Source: Chrysemys picta bellii (taxonomy: Eukaryota; Chordata; Testudines; Emydidae). Taken from it: a stretch of DNA of 64,000 nucleotides. Shown piece by piece: positions 30,871 through 44,211 of this stretch. Both the position numbers and the translations under genes were made by a program. The notes below the pieces were generated by a model. That model saw nothing but the letters and a program-made list of their open reading frames with translations. It searched no databases and had not been told where the DNA came from. The stretch covers positions 33,187,011 to 33,251,010 of the forward strand of contig NC_088796.1 in the NCBI RefSeq assembly GCF_011386835.1, given 5' to 3'. Every line of letters starts with the position of its first letter. The first letter of the stretch is position 1.

Positions 30871-33086
30871 GTGTGGGTTTAGATGCCCAAATATGAAAAT
30901 TTTGACGAGATTTGTTAATTGATTTGGCCAAGGTCACAGAGTGAATCAGTAGCAAAATAACTCTCATTGCCTAGCTCCGAATTCTGTGCTCTCAATTCTA
31001 TTAAGACATGCTTCCTTTCAGATATATAAACTTCTGTGCCAAATTTTATTTTTTCATTTGGAAAACAGATTTTTTTTCCCCCCACTCTTGTGTTTAATGA
31101 AGTTTTCTTTTGGTTGCTTTCTTGTTTGTACTCCAGTATTACCTGTCATGTTGGCATACCTCTTAAAATAGTGTTAGTTAATTTGTGCTTCTCTGGTTGT
31201 CTGGAATAACTACAATGCTAAACAAATCACTAACTACTGAAGTTCTAGAAGTAGTAACGTTGTGTTTTTCTTATAACATAGTGGATTTGTAACAATATTT
31301 TGACTCTGGAAGGTAATACTCAAAAGTTAAGACACATTTTTATTCCAATTTCTCTTTTAAAATATGTATTTTTATATATATGTTAAAAAAAAAAAACAAC
31401 CCACAATCACAGCAAGAAAAGTGTTTGTTTGCTTTCTCACTAATGGAGTCACCTCAGCACACCCAGAACTAAGCCTAGGTAGGTTAACTATGGCTGAGAT
31501 ACGCCTATGCACATCTTGCAGTTGGATGTTTGATATTGTGGTTGTAAAGCAGATCTTGGGGAACAGAGTCTTTGTTAGTTTATGCACAGAGAGAATAGTA
31601 TTTATACAGTGCCTAGCACAGTGGAGACCTATACCAGAATACAAATAGCTAGTAATAAGCAATCAATTAACATGTCATTCTCTGCCAGTCGGCAGATGAA
31701 TCATATTCATTACTTGTGTCCTCTTGATATCTGTTTATTGATGGATTATTTAAATTTCTCCATAATTGGTACTTTGAGGAGATAGTTGTATCTAGTATTA
31801 AATGAATTCAAGAACCTCTGGCTATCTTGGTTTTTACAACTATTTTTTCTCTTAACTAATAGGTGGAAGAATATTAGAAAGGGGTATTGGGTCACTTACC
31901 ATAGCTGAGATTTTTCAAGTTGGGAATGACTAGCATGTTGCAGGAAGTACACAGCTGCATCTAATATAGTATATGATAGTTACTAACCTGTTTCAGGTAC
32001 AGTGTCTTAGAGAAGATGTGTCATCATCAGATTTAGAGTGAGCACTGGAAAGCCTTTCTTAATGCAAATGTAGACATAGGCTTTGGAAATATCTGCTGTG
32101 TCAATAATGCAAAAGACACATCAGAGGTTTTATTTTTATTTAAATAATATTGTTAGAATACTGTTCTTCAGGAGAGATTTTTTTTAAATTGTTCTTTTGT
32201 CAGAGGACATACCAGGAACAGCAGATAAAGTTAGAAATGCCCCCTCCCCCCCTTAACTGAGATTTGTTTAACACTATGGGTATATCTGTTGTAGTTGTAG
32301 TGTGTCTGTAGGGGTGCCTGTGACTAACATTCTTTCCATTTGGCATTGTCTGAGAGGAATAATAAACACTTTATATTTTCATAACATTACATAAACTTTA
32401 ATCCTCAACTCTCTTCTGAAGGTCAAGTAGCTATCTTCCTTTGCAGTTGAGAAAATAAAGCTACACAATGCCACACAAGTCCATGACTGGATTAAAATTG
32501 AAGTGCTGGAACCTGGATGAGAAGCATATTACAGCCTCTGTAAGAGAGGAGGGGGGTTCCTGCAACTCTAGATGGAGGGTGGGTGAGGCTCTGGGGCATG
32601 GGGGAGCCATGCAAGGCCCCATGTAGTGGTGTTCTCAGGACTCCAGATTGCTTTATCCAGCCCTGCATATTTGCATCCTGTGTGAGACAGAGCTGTGACC
32701 GAGACCTTCAGCACATTGGCTTGGCCCCGCAACTTCCATGTTGTCTCCCATGGCACACATCTTGGTCCTGATGAGCCAAGAGAGCTATTGTCCTGCTTTT
32801 TGGCTTTTGCTTTTATGGGCAGTAAGGGTGTGATAATGCTCTACTTATGTAATTCATTCCCCCTTGTGGTAAAAGCTGCATAGAAAGAAGAAGCTGTAGC
32901 CATGTTCTGACCCAGGGAATAGGGGGAACAAATTGTTGAGCTTATAGCTTCAGTAAAATCATAAATTCAGCAGCCAAAACTTAGAATTCTGCTGCCATTG
33001 GGCAAAAATCCAAATACTTTCAGGGGAAGTGGAATCCCAGCATATGCAGGGCCCAGATGATAGAAGTTAGTGGTGATGGTAGAACA
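30871..33086. other. Intron 1, mostly unrecognised
   Basis: Contains an A-run at about 31385-31396 and a MIR-like 3' tail (TTTATACAGTGCCTAGCACA, about 31600-31620). The rest is AT-rich with short, featureless ORFs. Confidence 0.4.
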
Positions 33087-33286
33087 CATAAGAACATAAC
33101 ATAAGAGTGGCCGTGCTAAGTCAGACCAAAGGTCATCTAGCCCGTATCCTGTCTACTGACAGTGGCCAATGCCAGGTGCCCCAGAGGGAGTGAACCCAAC
33201 TGGCAATGATCAAGTGATCCCTCTCCTGCCACCCATTTCCACCCTCTGACAAACAGGCTAGGGACACCCTTCCTTCCCCATCCTGG

Positions 33287-34794
33287 CTAATATCCATTAA
33301 CGGACTTAACCTCCATGAATTTATCCAGTTCTCTTTTAAACGCTGTTATAGTCCTAGCCTTCCCAATCTCCTCTGGCAAGGAGTTCCACAAGTTGACTGT
33401 GCGCTGTGTGAAGAAGAACTTCCTTTTATTTGTTTTAAACCTGCTGCCCATTAATTTCATTTGGTGGCCCCTAGTTCTTGTATTATGGGAACAAGTAAAT
33501 AACTTTTCCTTATTTACTTTCTCTACATCACTCATGATTTTATATACCTCTATCATATCCCCCCTTAGTCTCCTCTTTTCCAAGCTAAAAAGTCCTAGCC
33601 TCTTTAATCTCTCCTCATATGGGACCTGTTCCAAACCCCTAATCGTTTTAGTTGCCCTTCTCTGAACCTTTTCTAATGCTAGTATATCTTTTTTGAGATG
33701 AGGAGACCACATCTGTACGCAGTATTCAAGATGTGGGCGTACCATGGATTTATATAAGGGCAATAAGATACTCTCCGTCTTATTTTCTATCCCCTTTTTA
33801 ATGATTCCTAACATCCTGTTTGCTTTTTTGACCGCCGCTGCACACTACGTGGACGTCTTCAGCAAACTATCCACGATGACTCCCAAGATCTTTTTCCTGA
33901 TTCGTTGTAGCTAAATTAGACCCCATCATATTGTATGTATAATAATAATAATAATAATAATGGAGATATCCCATCTCCTAGAACTGGAAGGGACCTTGAA
34001 AGGTCATCGAGTCCAGCCCCCTGCCTTCACTAGCAGGACCAAGTACTGATTTTGCCCCAGATCCCCAAGTGGCCCCCTCAAGGATTGAACTCACAACCCT
34101 GGGTTTAGTTGGGGTCATTTCTTCCAATGTGCATTACTTTACATTTACCCACATTAAATTTCATTTGCCATTTTGTTGCCCAATCACTTAGTTTTGTGAG
34201 ATCTTTTTGAAGTTCTTCCCAGTCTGCTTTGGTCTTAACTATCTTGAGCAGTTTAGTATCATCTGCAAACTTTGCCACCTCATTTTTTACCCCTTTCTCC
34301 AGATCATTTATGAATAAGTTGAATAGGATTGGTCCTAGGACTGACCCTTGGGGAGCACCTCTTGTTACTCCTCTCCATTCTGAGAATTTACCATTTATTC
34401 CTACCCTTTGTTCCCTGTCTTTTAACCATTTCTCAATCCATGAAAGGACCTTCCCTCTTATCCCATGACAACTTAATTTACATAAGAGCCTTTGGTGAGG
34501 GACCTTGTCAAAGGCTTTCTGGAAATCTAAGTACACTATGTCCACTGGATCCCCCTTGTCCACATGTTTGTTGGCCCCTTCAAAGAACTCTATTAGATTA
34601 GTAAGACACAATTTGCCTTTACAGAAACCATGTTGACTTTTGCCGAACAATTTATGTTCTTCTATGTGTCTGACAATTTTATTCTTTACTATTGTTTTAA
34701 CTAATTTGCCAGGTACTGATGTTAGACTTACCAGTCTGTAATTGCTGGGATCACCTCTAGAGCCCTCTTTAAATATTGGCGTTACATTAGCCAT
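33287..34794 (-). pseudogene. CR1 ORF2 (reverse transcriptase) 3' half
   Basis: ORF2 of CR1 encodes an endonuclease and a reverse transcriptase used for target-primed insertion. This copy begins within the RT (NVTPIFKEGSRGDPSNYR). It shows VYLDFQKAFDKVPH (first catalytic Asp), GAPQGSVLGPILFNLFIND, the FADD box in EVAKFADDTKLL, and SDWATKWQMKFN, ending before the SINE at MHIGRNDPN. Past the SINE the frame resumes with the C-terminal domain ([40 protein letters not shown]). Both halves are open; the SINE insertion and loss of the 5' half disable it. All RT motifs seen are intact. Confidence 0.9.
33942..34107 (-). mobile_element. Cry-type SINE inserted in CR1, 5'-truncated
   Basis: An (AAT)n run at 33942-33962, then GGAGATATCCCATCTCCTAG, GTCCAGCCCCCTGCCTTCAC and CAAGGATTGAACTCACAACC, is the complement of the Cry SINE tail, body and B box. 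The A-box end, present in the copy at 2618-2640, is missing, so insertion was 5'-truncated. It lies within CR1 ORF2, whose coding sequence resumes on both sides. The (AAT)n run is the SINE's 3' microsatellite. Confidence 0.85.
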
Positions 34795-34840
34795 CTTCCA
34801 GTCATTGGGTACAGAAGCCGATTTAAAGGACAGCTTTAAA

Positions 34841-37800
34841 GGACACCTTTTATGTTATCTATTTTACTTTCTTGGTAGTACTCATTTTTCCCAAAAGTCA
34901 ATTTTCTAGTGCTCTCTGTATACTAGATCTTAAATGACTCTAGTATTGGGGCTTCTATCACTTTTTTTGGAGGAACTATTCCACAGACTGATAAATCTGA
35001 CCAGAAGGAGATCTCATTGTTTTCAGGCTAAATTTCCTGTTCTTAACTACTTTTCATTACATCTAGTTGCACCTTTTTGTCTCCCTAAATATCCTTTATA
35101 GGGGAAAAGACACCAAGTTTTTAATTTATAGTGGGGAAAATATTGCCTTTTGGGTTACAAAAATGACCTTCAGTAGGTGTCTCCTGTAGCCTTGGGCATT
35201 ATAACTCAGTCAACTGTGGAGTCACAGTTTTCCACTGCAAATTTCAACTTCAGACAATATTTACCTCAATATGTAATCAGAAAAGCCCAAAAGACAGCTT
35301 TTTGGGTGGTGCTTGTCTTCAGTGACTGGTAGGAGCTGTTGCCTCCAAAGCAATCATTTTCCAAGTGAGGTTAGCATCAGAATTGGTATGGCCCAAAATA
35401 ACCTTTAATGGAAATTCTGGATAATTAAATGTAAAATGTTTAAGAAATGAAACAGTGCTTGCTACCTCTTTAGGATGCTTTTTATGGCTTGTCGCAGCAT
35501 GAGACGGAACAGGCTGTGGATGAGTATCTAAATTTTTTAGTTTTATTGGAAATAAAAGCAAACCAACATGATAACTGTGATTGTGTTAATACCTATGTAC
35601 TCTCTCATGATTGTCAATATCTTAAGTAGATATGGGAATAGGACAAGGGTGGGTTAAAGTGTTCAAAATTTAAATACTTGGCTGTGTCCTAAATTATTTG
35701 AAAACAGCTATCATATTGCCACTGTATATATAATTTGTACTACAGATAAGGCAGTTAGTATGGTACTACTTCCATGTTGTTCTAAACTTTTAAATTTTCC
35801 CATTTATTTATGTAAGCTTCAAAACAGGGTTTTACATAGCATAATTTTGTGGAAATATTAAAGAAATGGGTTCTTTCTTGCTTATGCTATTTATGTATGT
35901 GGAGGAAGGGAAGACTTAATCCTGTTCATAGCTGTTTCGCTTATTTTTGATGTTCAGATCATTTGTATACAGAAATAGTTTCCTTACAATGCTTTTTTGA
36001 GGATTGCTGGTTCTTTAGAAACTAAAAAATGAACCGTTTTCATTTAGACTCCAGATTTTAACATGGAGCCACTGTTCCTGGAACAGTGGCGGGGGGGAGG
36101 GAGGGAGGAGGGGGAAATCACCTTTTGCACGTACTGTTAACTTTCCTATTATTGACTGGGTTGTGGGAATGAAAAACCATGTTTACTGTAATCCTGAGAA
36201 GCTTTACATACTTTTATAGGGAAGCTTAAACCTAGTCTTAGTATAAATAGACTACTGAGTGAAGTCTGTGCAGTGCCTTTACTCTCTGCACTATTTAATC
36301 TAGCAGTCTTAGTAGATTTGGTTGAGTCCTGTGGTGATTAAACATTTTCTTTAAGAATTTTCTGCATTTACGTTACTTTCATCCTGTTTCAAAAATATGA
36401 GGAATTTCAATTTAAAAAAAGTTTTAGTTCAATTAAGTGAAAGCAAGGCACTGTCACACTGTTAAATGTTTTGTTTCAATAATGAGGTTCATTGTCTTCT
36501 TGTAAGAACTTAAGTCTAACTACTTTACAAACGTGTATTTCGAGATTGCCCAGAAGTATCATATATAGTCTTCTGTAACTAAATAAAATAGGTCCTTTGA
36601 TCAATCTAGAAGGAGATAAGGTGAAATTCATTTTTGACCTTAATGTATATTCAAATTTTAAAATTAGAACTAAAGTTTATATCAGATGTACTTAGGGCCC
36701 TGAGAGGTCTCTCTTTAAACTAAAAATATGTGTAAATTTATCTATTATGTATTTCAAGGTGACATTGTCCCTTGCTGGCCATTATGGTATATTTAGATAC
36801 CATTTTGTTAACAAGCCACTTCCAGCTGCTGTAATTTATTGCTGTCTGAATCTTCCCTTGACCTGCAACTGATGTAGAGAAAGTAAATTAACTTTTGACT
36901 GTGCTAGACAGACTGTAGGCAGCCACAGAATTCATGTAGGCAAACATTTCTTGCAGCTGTTTATAAGACTGGACTAGTAATATAGAAGTTTATTTTCATA
37001 CTGAACTTTAATTCACTATTTTAAAAAATTGACTCTAAATTTAGAGTTTACTTTTAAATAAATATTTGAAGGCATATCTTTCATGAAATTTGTGCTCCTT
37101 AATATTTGTATACTTTTCCCAGTTGCCATCTTAATATTAATCTAACAAAGTAAAAAGCCTCCCACAAAATGTTAATGATAAAATTTGTATTAATGTACTC
37201 AACAGAATGTAAATAAATATTAGGTTTTAATTGACATTTAAGTAGATCTTTTAATCTTTGATACTTCATGCACAGAAGCTCTTTGGGAGATATTAAAACA
37301 ACATAATTGAGAGGCTGTACATGATTATAGTTATAAGGTATTCTTTTTAGATATTTGAAGGCCTAATGTGATGAAAAATGAGTGACTTAATTTTTTTTGT
37401 AATCTTTTTAAAACAACAACGTAGAGCTTTTTGCTGAAGTAGTCTGACACTGCTGTGATGCATTCAGGGGATCTTTATATGCTCTCTGTAAATTGTCTGA
37501 AGTGCAGTTTCACAATAGTGATGTTTTGTCTAAATGTAGATGGTGATTGTGTTGAAAATGAGAAGCCACAGGTTAAACTCTCAATATTGTTGCCTGTGTT
37601 TTGAATTGGAATTTATAGTAAGAGTAAGCTTTGCATCCTGAGCACTAGTTTTGCCTTAGGGGTTTATTCCACTTTGGAAACTAGTCAGCATTAGCAGGTA
37701 GTCCTTTTAAGGAGCTAATAGCTGCTCAAAAGGCAAGAGCATAGAGAGAGAATACAACAGAGGGGAAAGAAAATATAAATAAAAATCAACTGGGGTGGAG

Positions 37801-39150
37801 GAAGGGAATAATGCAGTAACTAAGGGAACAGGGGACCATAAGAAAATGTAGAAGATAAACTATTTATTTGGGTTTTTTTTAAAATGTCTTTCTCAGTACT
37901 CTAGATTAAGCGGAAGAGCAAGTAAAGAAATTAGCTGTAAATAGAAAATGAGAAGGGAAAATTAAGATACATGAAGTCCAGAGAGGAAAAAGGTGGAGTG
38001 AAAATACAGTTTAATTTGTCTCAAAATAAACTACAGTAAAATCACCTTATGTGCTAATAACCTACAATAATGTATCCCTTATCTGTCTAAAGTAGTATTG
38101 TCCCAAGAGAGTAGATATTTACCTTCTATAGTGTTCTCTGATAGATATCTATCTCTATCAGGTTTGTCTTCTGAAGTAGTTTTACATAATGATTATTTTC
38201 AAATGTGTCCTAGAAAGTTTGTTGTATCTAGATGTTTGATGTAACACTCTATAAAACTATAATAGGAGACCCTAGCAGGAGGTAACTTGCATTGCAATTG
38301 GTCATTTGTTTCAAGCCAAAGGCAAATGTGCATGATAGAAGTTAATTATTTCACAGTCTTGCCCACAACAAAAGAGCATTGTGATTAGACTCTTCCTAAA
38401 GAAAGATGTAATACTTCTTATATTCTATGTTGTCTCTAAGGGTTTTAAATCTTATTGATACAGTGTAATGAGGTTAAAGATCAAAAGCAAATATGCTGCA
38501 TACCCTAATGTTCCACCAGAAGTCCAACTGGAACTATTGACTACTGCAGTCTGGCCAAGTTCTGTCTTAAGGATTCTAATGATATTTACAACACAACCTG
38601 ACTTTTATTGGATGTTCAGTTAATGTTGATTCCTGGATACGGGATTGCACCATTGTGCGTGTTGTTTGGATGCAACACTAAATGAAGCGTGCTAAAGTGT
38701 CATGATGGTTCCACTCTCAGTACTGTAAAATGCAGATCTGCAGCAGCTGAACATATTGGAGCTGGAAACAAATCCACAAATGCATAATAAGGCTTAAAAT
38801 CAAGTGTGATGAGTAAGCAGCAAGGTGGATAATTATGGTAGAATAGTGACAGAGAAATAAGGTTGGGGTGGAATTGAGGACAAAAGCTATAGATCAGGAA
38901 GGAAACCAAAGGTTGGGGGAGAAAAGCAGGACAAAGGAGATGGAATAAGAATGAAACAGGACAGGATTTAAGGGGGTCCATTAGCTTGATAATCCCACTG
39001 TCATGACTAGAGTGAACTCTGACTGCAGACAAGTCTGCAAAATGGTAAGTTTCATTTAGTTACTACTTCCAGAATGCAGTGCATTTCTTCCTTTCATTGA
39101 TTTTTATGAAGTATTTCAAAGTGAAACACATTAGTTGTGTGTGAAATAGC
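34841..39150. other. Intron 1, 4.3 kb, no clear feature
   Basis: AT-rich intronic DNA with a G-rich patch at about 36089-36112. Short ORFs are without domains. No recognisable SINE, LINE or MITE, and no exon-like island. Confidence 0.4.
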
Positions 39151-39151
39151 T

Positions 39152-39152
39152 G

Positions 39153-39190
<38 letters not shown>
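39152..39190. repeat. (GT)n microsatellite
   Basis: An almost pure GT dinucleotide run, a probable polymorphic marker, about 30 bp left of the hAT MITE. Confidence 0.95.
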
Positions 39191-39191
<1 letters not shown>

Positions 39192-39223
39192 ATAGCTGTC
39201 TTTGCAATTGTGGCTCTCTAGCC

Positions 39224-39536
39224 CAGTGTTTCCCTAACTTGGCACGCCACTTGTATAGGGAAAGCCCCTGGTGGGCCGGGCCGGTTTGTGTACCTGTCGC
39301 GTCCGCAGGTCTGGCCGCGGTTCGCTGCTCCAGGCCAATGGGAGCTGCTGGAAGCGATGGCCAGTAAGTCCCTCGGCCCGCGCCGCTTCCAGCAGCTCCC
39401 ATTGGCCTGGAGTGGCGAACCACGGCCAGTGGGAGCCGCGATCGGCCAGACCTGCGGACGGGGCACGTAAACAAACCGGACCGGCCTGCCAGGGGCTTTC
39501 CCTAAACAAGCGGCATCCCAAGTTTGAGAAACACTG
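39224..39536. mobile_element. Palindromic hAT MITE with perfect 8-bp duplication
   Basis: The target duplication CTCTAGCC is exact on both sides (39216-39223 and 39537-39544). The ends are CAGTGTTTCCCTAACTTGG and, reverse-complemented, CAGTGTTTCTCAAACTTGG. Nearly the whole 313 bp folds back on itself: GCTCCAGGCCAATGGGAGCT on the left pairs with AGCTCCCATTGGCCTGGAG on the right, around a centre near 39365-39380. ORFs on both strands are mirror artefacts. A truncated relative lies at 29262-29425. Confidence 0.93.
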
Positions 39537-39544
39537 CTCTAGCC

Positions 39545-39956
39545 AAACAGATAAGTTGGCTTCACTTGTGGCCTGAAAATGTGAAACCAAGAAGTTTCTC
39601 AGTAACATTTTAAAAAATTATTTTGCACACAGTTAGCTGTATGGTTTTTAAATGGGACTGTTCTGGGGATATGGAAGGCAAGAATAAGATGCACAAATTT
39701 ACAAGCCAGGTTTTGTGGCCCTCGCTATCTTGTGTTATCTCCAGACCTATCAATACAGTGCATGCTACTATAAATGCTCAATGAAATGAAAAGGGAAGCA
39801 ACATCAAGAGGAAAGGCTAGACATGCAGTAATGTTGTATAACCTAAAATTTATGTAAAGTTTCTAGTGTTTTTTTGTTTAATTTTCTACAATTCAGGATA
39901 CATTTTATACCAGAAAAAGAGCACAGACTTTCCTACCACAGAGGTGGGTTATGGAA
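39545..39956. other. Intron 1, no feature seen
   Basis: Ordinary intronic DNA between two MITEs. No gene or repeat was recognised. Confidence 0.4.
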
Positions 39957-40067
39957 AGAGCCCTGCGTGGATACAAAATCTGCATCCAATCTGCAATTTG
40001 CAAAAATGGTCTGTGGATATTCGCGGGTGCGGATATAAAGCAGATATCCGCAGAATTGTAGGGCTCT
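39957..40067. mobile_element. Short MITE with AGAGCCCT ends
   Basis: The left end AGAGCCCTGCGTGGATACAA and the reverse complement of the right end (AGAGCCCTACAATTCTGCGG) form inverted repeats. The interior alternates GCGGATA and TATCCGC phrases. It is about 111 bp and non-coding. Confidence 0.65.
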
Positions 40068-42035
40068 AGTTGTGGAACTTGAGTTTCTTTCATTCCTTGC
40101 AGTGTTGGTGTTAAACCCTGAGACTTATGTTCTTTTTACTACAAAGAGAGCACTTAGAACAGTTATTACTGATGTGGCCTGTATATGTATGTATATGTGT
40201 GTGTGTGAGGGGAGAAGTTTGACATTCAGAAAGCAGACATAGCAAAATTAGATCACCTGTGTTTTTAATTGAAATTCCCTCCACCTTCAGCCTTCTCCCC
40301 ATTTCTCAAGACCCTTTCCAAAAATAGATAATCCCCAAATCAGTCGATAGTTAAGAAGATCCTGCGTGGGCCAAATTAATTAAATACTAGTAAATGTTAG
40401 GATTGTTTCCCCTCTAACATCCAAGTTTCCACTGTTGCATTGAGAATCTGCCAACTCAGGATTATGATCAGAGATTAATTTCCAGACGTGTGTCTTCTGG
40501 TTTAGGGAGTAGTGCATAATGCCCTTCCCCAGTTACACACCAAATTGCTGATCAGAAGTTATTCTACAACAGATTGCAATAGTGCAAAACAATTCAGTCA
40601 CTTGACATCAGTGGAACATCTTATAATTGTCCCCATTGCTAAATAAATTAATATCTACAATCTTGTACGTTTTACATTACATGTTCTGTGACAGCTACTA
40701 TAGTAATTCTGAGTTGGTCTCAGATTGCTTCATTCTTAGTGTGCTGAGCCACTCTGACGAAAGTGCTTATTTCCTTTTTAATAAAGTATTTAGTACTTAC
40801 AAGGTTGTGAGTTCAATTTCCAAAGACAGGTGATCTTCTGTACTAGTTGGCTTTGATATATGATACTTGGTAGTTAGTAGCCAAAGGTCAAACAATGTTA
40901 ATATTTATTTTTTTTTTAGTATTTTTTTAGGCACACTCCAGATGAGCAACACCTGTATACCTAAAATGCAGTCTTCTCTAGCAGAAAAGCAAATTCAGTT
41001 AGTCCTTGTAAATTGGGATATATATTACATTATACATCGACTCTTCATCATAACTGCTTATACCTGCGACACTTTTTAATGTTTTCATTTTCACAGTTTG
41101 GATTTTTTTTCCATTTTAAAGTAACAATTTCTGTAGTGTAAATTAGACTAGAACAGTTTTCCTTTCACCTATCTCAAACTCATTTTTCTGTGTTTATCAT
41201 TTAACATAATTTTGAAGACAGAGGAGAAATTATGATGTGCAAGTATTGTTTAAGAATGTAGCAACTTTTAATTGCGGACTTGCTTCTCCTCCAAAACCAA
41301 GTTATTCATGCACTATGTGCCACAAAATTGTAATACAGAGACTTCACATAATCTGTTTTATAAACAGATATATATAAATATATGGAGAGAGAGAGAATTT
41401 TTAGATCCATAAACTCAGTTTTTACTAATAATTTTATTATCATAACATCTATATCCTACATGAAAAAATGCCCTAGTTTGTTTTGAATCTACTTCTTAAT
41501 CATAATGTATTTCTAGCTATATATTATTTTATTTTTAGAATATAAAATGCACCATCCTGGAGCCTTTGAGCTCATGTACAATAAATACTGCTTAGAGAGT
41601 TACATTGGTTTAATGTATAACTTTGTTTCACATTCACATCCTTTGTCTAGCTTTTTCTTAGATTATTTCTGCTTTGTCCCTTTCTATGCAAGGTTCCCAA
41701 GAGTTAACTTTCTGTTCTGTGTATTCAAGGGTTGAGTTTTGATTTTTATTTGTTCTAGTACCTACTGTTGTTCAGGATTGGTCATCTTAAAACTCCCTTT
41801 ACGCTTGATCAGAATACATGCTTTTTCATGAGTGCTTTCAAAGCCCTACTATTATATGATGAATGAGACATGGGGTTTGATTTCAGGCTTTCCTCTGTCT
41901 TCCTATTATGACCCAATTTTCCTTTTTCGAAACTTCAAATTTTCTTCAACATACCTCCAACCGTTGACCAAAAGGCAGTGCTAAAAGATCAGTCAGATGT
42001 CTCCCACAAAGTGGTTAAATAGCCTTTTTCTTTTT

Positions 42036-42068
<33 letters not shown>

Positions 42069-44211
42069 CAGTGAATTCAGTCTTACCTTACTGAATAGAC
42101 CAGAGGAGTATGAATATTCTGCATGTGGTCATTCTGTGTACCAGCCAGGCAAGCACAGGAATTTGACCTCTTCTAAACATGGCTTCTTTACATTTTCCTT
42201 AATTTTTTTAGATAAGTCTCTATTACTTCAGTGTCTGTATCAGTCTTCCCAAATGTATAAGTTTTTAATTTTTTTGGTTGTGTATTTAAATGCAAAAAAA
42301 GAAATGGAGTTGTGTTACTATGTATTGGTTAATATGTAGTCGTCTTAGTTTCACCTAAAATCAGTCAGTGGAATCTTAAAATCTGATTAAAAATAACACA
42401 TTTTCAAGACTAGTGTTTAGGCCAAATGCGTTGCTTAATTTTCATGTAAAATTTAGCTAAAATATTTATAAAATGTTTTTCCATATTTAACAAATCTGAG
42501 CTGAAGCTCAGGTCTGGTAAGTCCACTTGGCACTTCTTGAGCTTGAATGGCACAAAGTGGATTTAAACTAGCCACGAATGGTCAGCAGAGAGTTCTCCTT
42601 TATAGCAGAACTCTCGGATGGTGATGGTATCAGCAGAGCTGGCTTCTGCTTCCCTGATGTAAAGAGGAAAAGTGGTCATGATGGGAATGAGGAGCGCTGC
42701 TATGCCTTATCTTCCCAGGTATAAGGTTGCTGTGGGATCTTACACCAATGGTGTAAATTAGAGCTACTGATTGGTCAGGATTAGGGAATTTCAAATGACT
42801 CCCTAATGGGCACCCTTGAGGAAGGCTGAGATGTGCTTGTATTTTGAGGGGAAGGAACCTGAGGATAGTGAAAGGTTGAAGGGGGGATAAGTTTTTGAAG
42901 CTGCTGGCTCTGAGTTCAAGTAGCACCCTGTGAGATCAATTCAGTGAGATTTTTTCGTATTCAACACCTTTGAAAATCAGACCAAAATTTCTTGCAATGA
43001 TTGTGAACTTTGAATAGTCAGGTTACTCCTACTCAAATTATCAAATACTGTAGAATCAAAATCAATACCAAGTTCCACAAGTTAATTTCCCATGAAAGAT
43101 AAAAATCAGTCAATAGCTTCTATAGTTCAAAAAATTGTTAAGCCCGAAAGATATGCTAGTATCATGTGTTCTACTGACACGAGAGACTCCATATGCTTCT
43201 ACTTCAGGTTCCAGCTATCTCATCTCTTTTGGATGCTCATTTTCAACCCCATTTCAAATAGAGAGCTCCCAGACTCTTCCCTAGCCTGGTAGCAAGCAAG
43301 AACAGATTCAAAGAGGTCATCTGATTTGAGGAAACATATAGGCTTATGATTGCCAGTCTGTTTGACTGTAAATCCTTAGTACAGGGAAGATAGTCATGAA
43401 AAGAAGCAGAAACTGGCTAGGGAACCAAGCTATTTGACTAGCTCATCTTTCTCTTACAAAAACAGGTGTAACTTCAACCTGTCCACTATGATGGACAGCA
43501 CTAGAGTGATGGCCTATACAGACAAACAAGTGTAACCTCTTCTTGGGGTCTGCATAGCAAAAATCAGCACAGCACAACTGGATAAGTAGACAAGAGGTGA
43601 ACTGAGTGGAGTCTTTTTGTCCATAGCAAAACTGGGATCTTTTGGTAAGCAGACTGAAATGACAGAACAAGAGTTTATTCCTGACCCATTAGGAGGCAGT
43701 GGCTCTGAATATACTGTTTCAAAATTAATCCGTCTGCCTATTTTACTCCTTCTACTTCTGAAGAAAATTAATGAGTAATTCCAGTAGCACTCTTCTGGGC
43801 TGAGAGTTCATAATTTCTGGACCTCACGGAACTGTCCTTGCACACTTTTCTCTCTCATTCCGTAAAGAGAGCCCAGAACTATCAGCCAAACTTAAGTAAA
43901 CTTTGTCAAAAAGATTTGGAATTTGAATGCAAATAACTGGGTTGTGGGGAATAGTCCTCTGTAGTAACTGACACCCTTTCTATCTGTGAGGAATAGACTT
44001 GGAATATGCTTAATTTGGCTTACATTTGGTTGATAGTATAGAAAAGAAAAAAAAAATATCCAACTCCAGCCAATATAATTCCTCAAACACTAGAAGTTTT
44101 GCAGGTTGATCTGCCATTAGGGTGTTTTCATTCAGAACTAAAGATTCATGAGCCATGTCCACCACAGAGGTAAACAGGGCTTACTGGATTTTTTTTTTTT
44201 TTGTCATCCTC
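40068..44211. other. Intron 1, 4.1 kb, low-complexity runs only
   Basis: A TATG/GT-rich run lies at 40181-40207, a (TA)n and (GA)n patch near 41371-41395, and long T runs at about 42030-42067. The rest is AT-rich without recognisable elements. ORFs are short and featureless. Confidence 0.45.

Larger units (their letters stand above)
33087..34840 (-). mobile_element. CR1 LINE, 5'-truncated, carrying a Cry SINE insertion
   Basis: The plus-strand left end ACACATAAGAACATAACATA, then AGTGGCCGTGCTAAGTCAGA and GACAGTGGCCAATGCCAGG, is the complement of a turtle CR1 3' UTR. Rightward the minus strand reads back through the ORF2 C-terminus and the reverse transcriptase to about 34840, where the copy is truncated. 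A SINE splits it at about 33942-34107. It is antisense to NDUFS4. It is well preserved, with long open stretches, so it is among the younger LINE copies here. Confidence 0.92.

Noticed and set aside
39190..39608. Set of ORFs on both strands with similar peptides
   Set aside because: These are mirror images caused by the palindromic hAT MITE.
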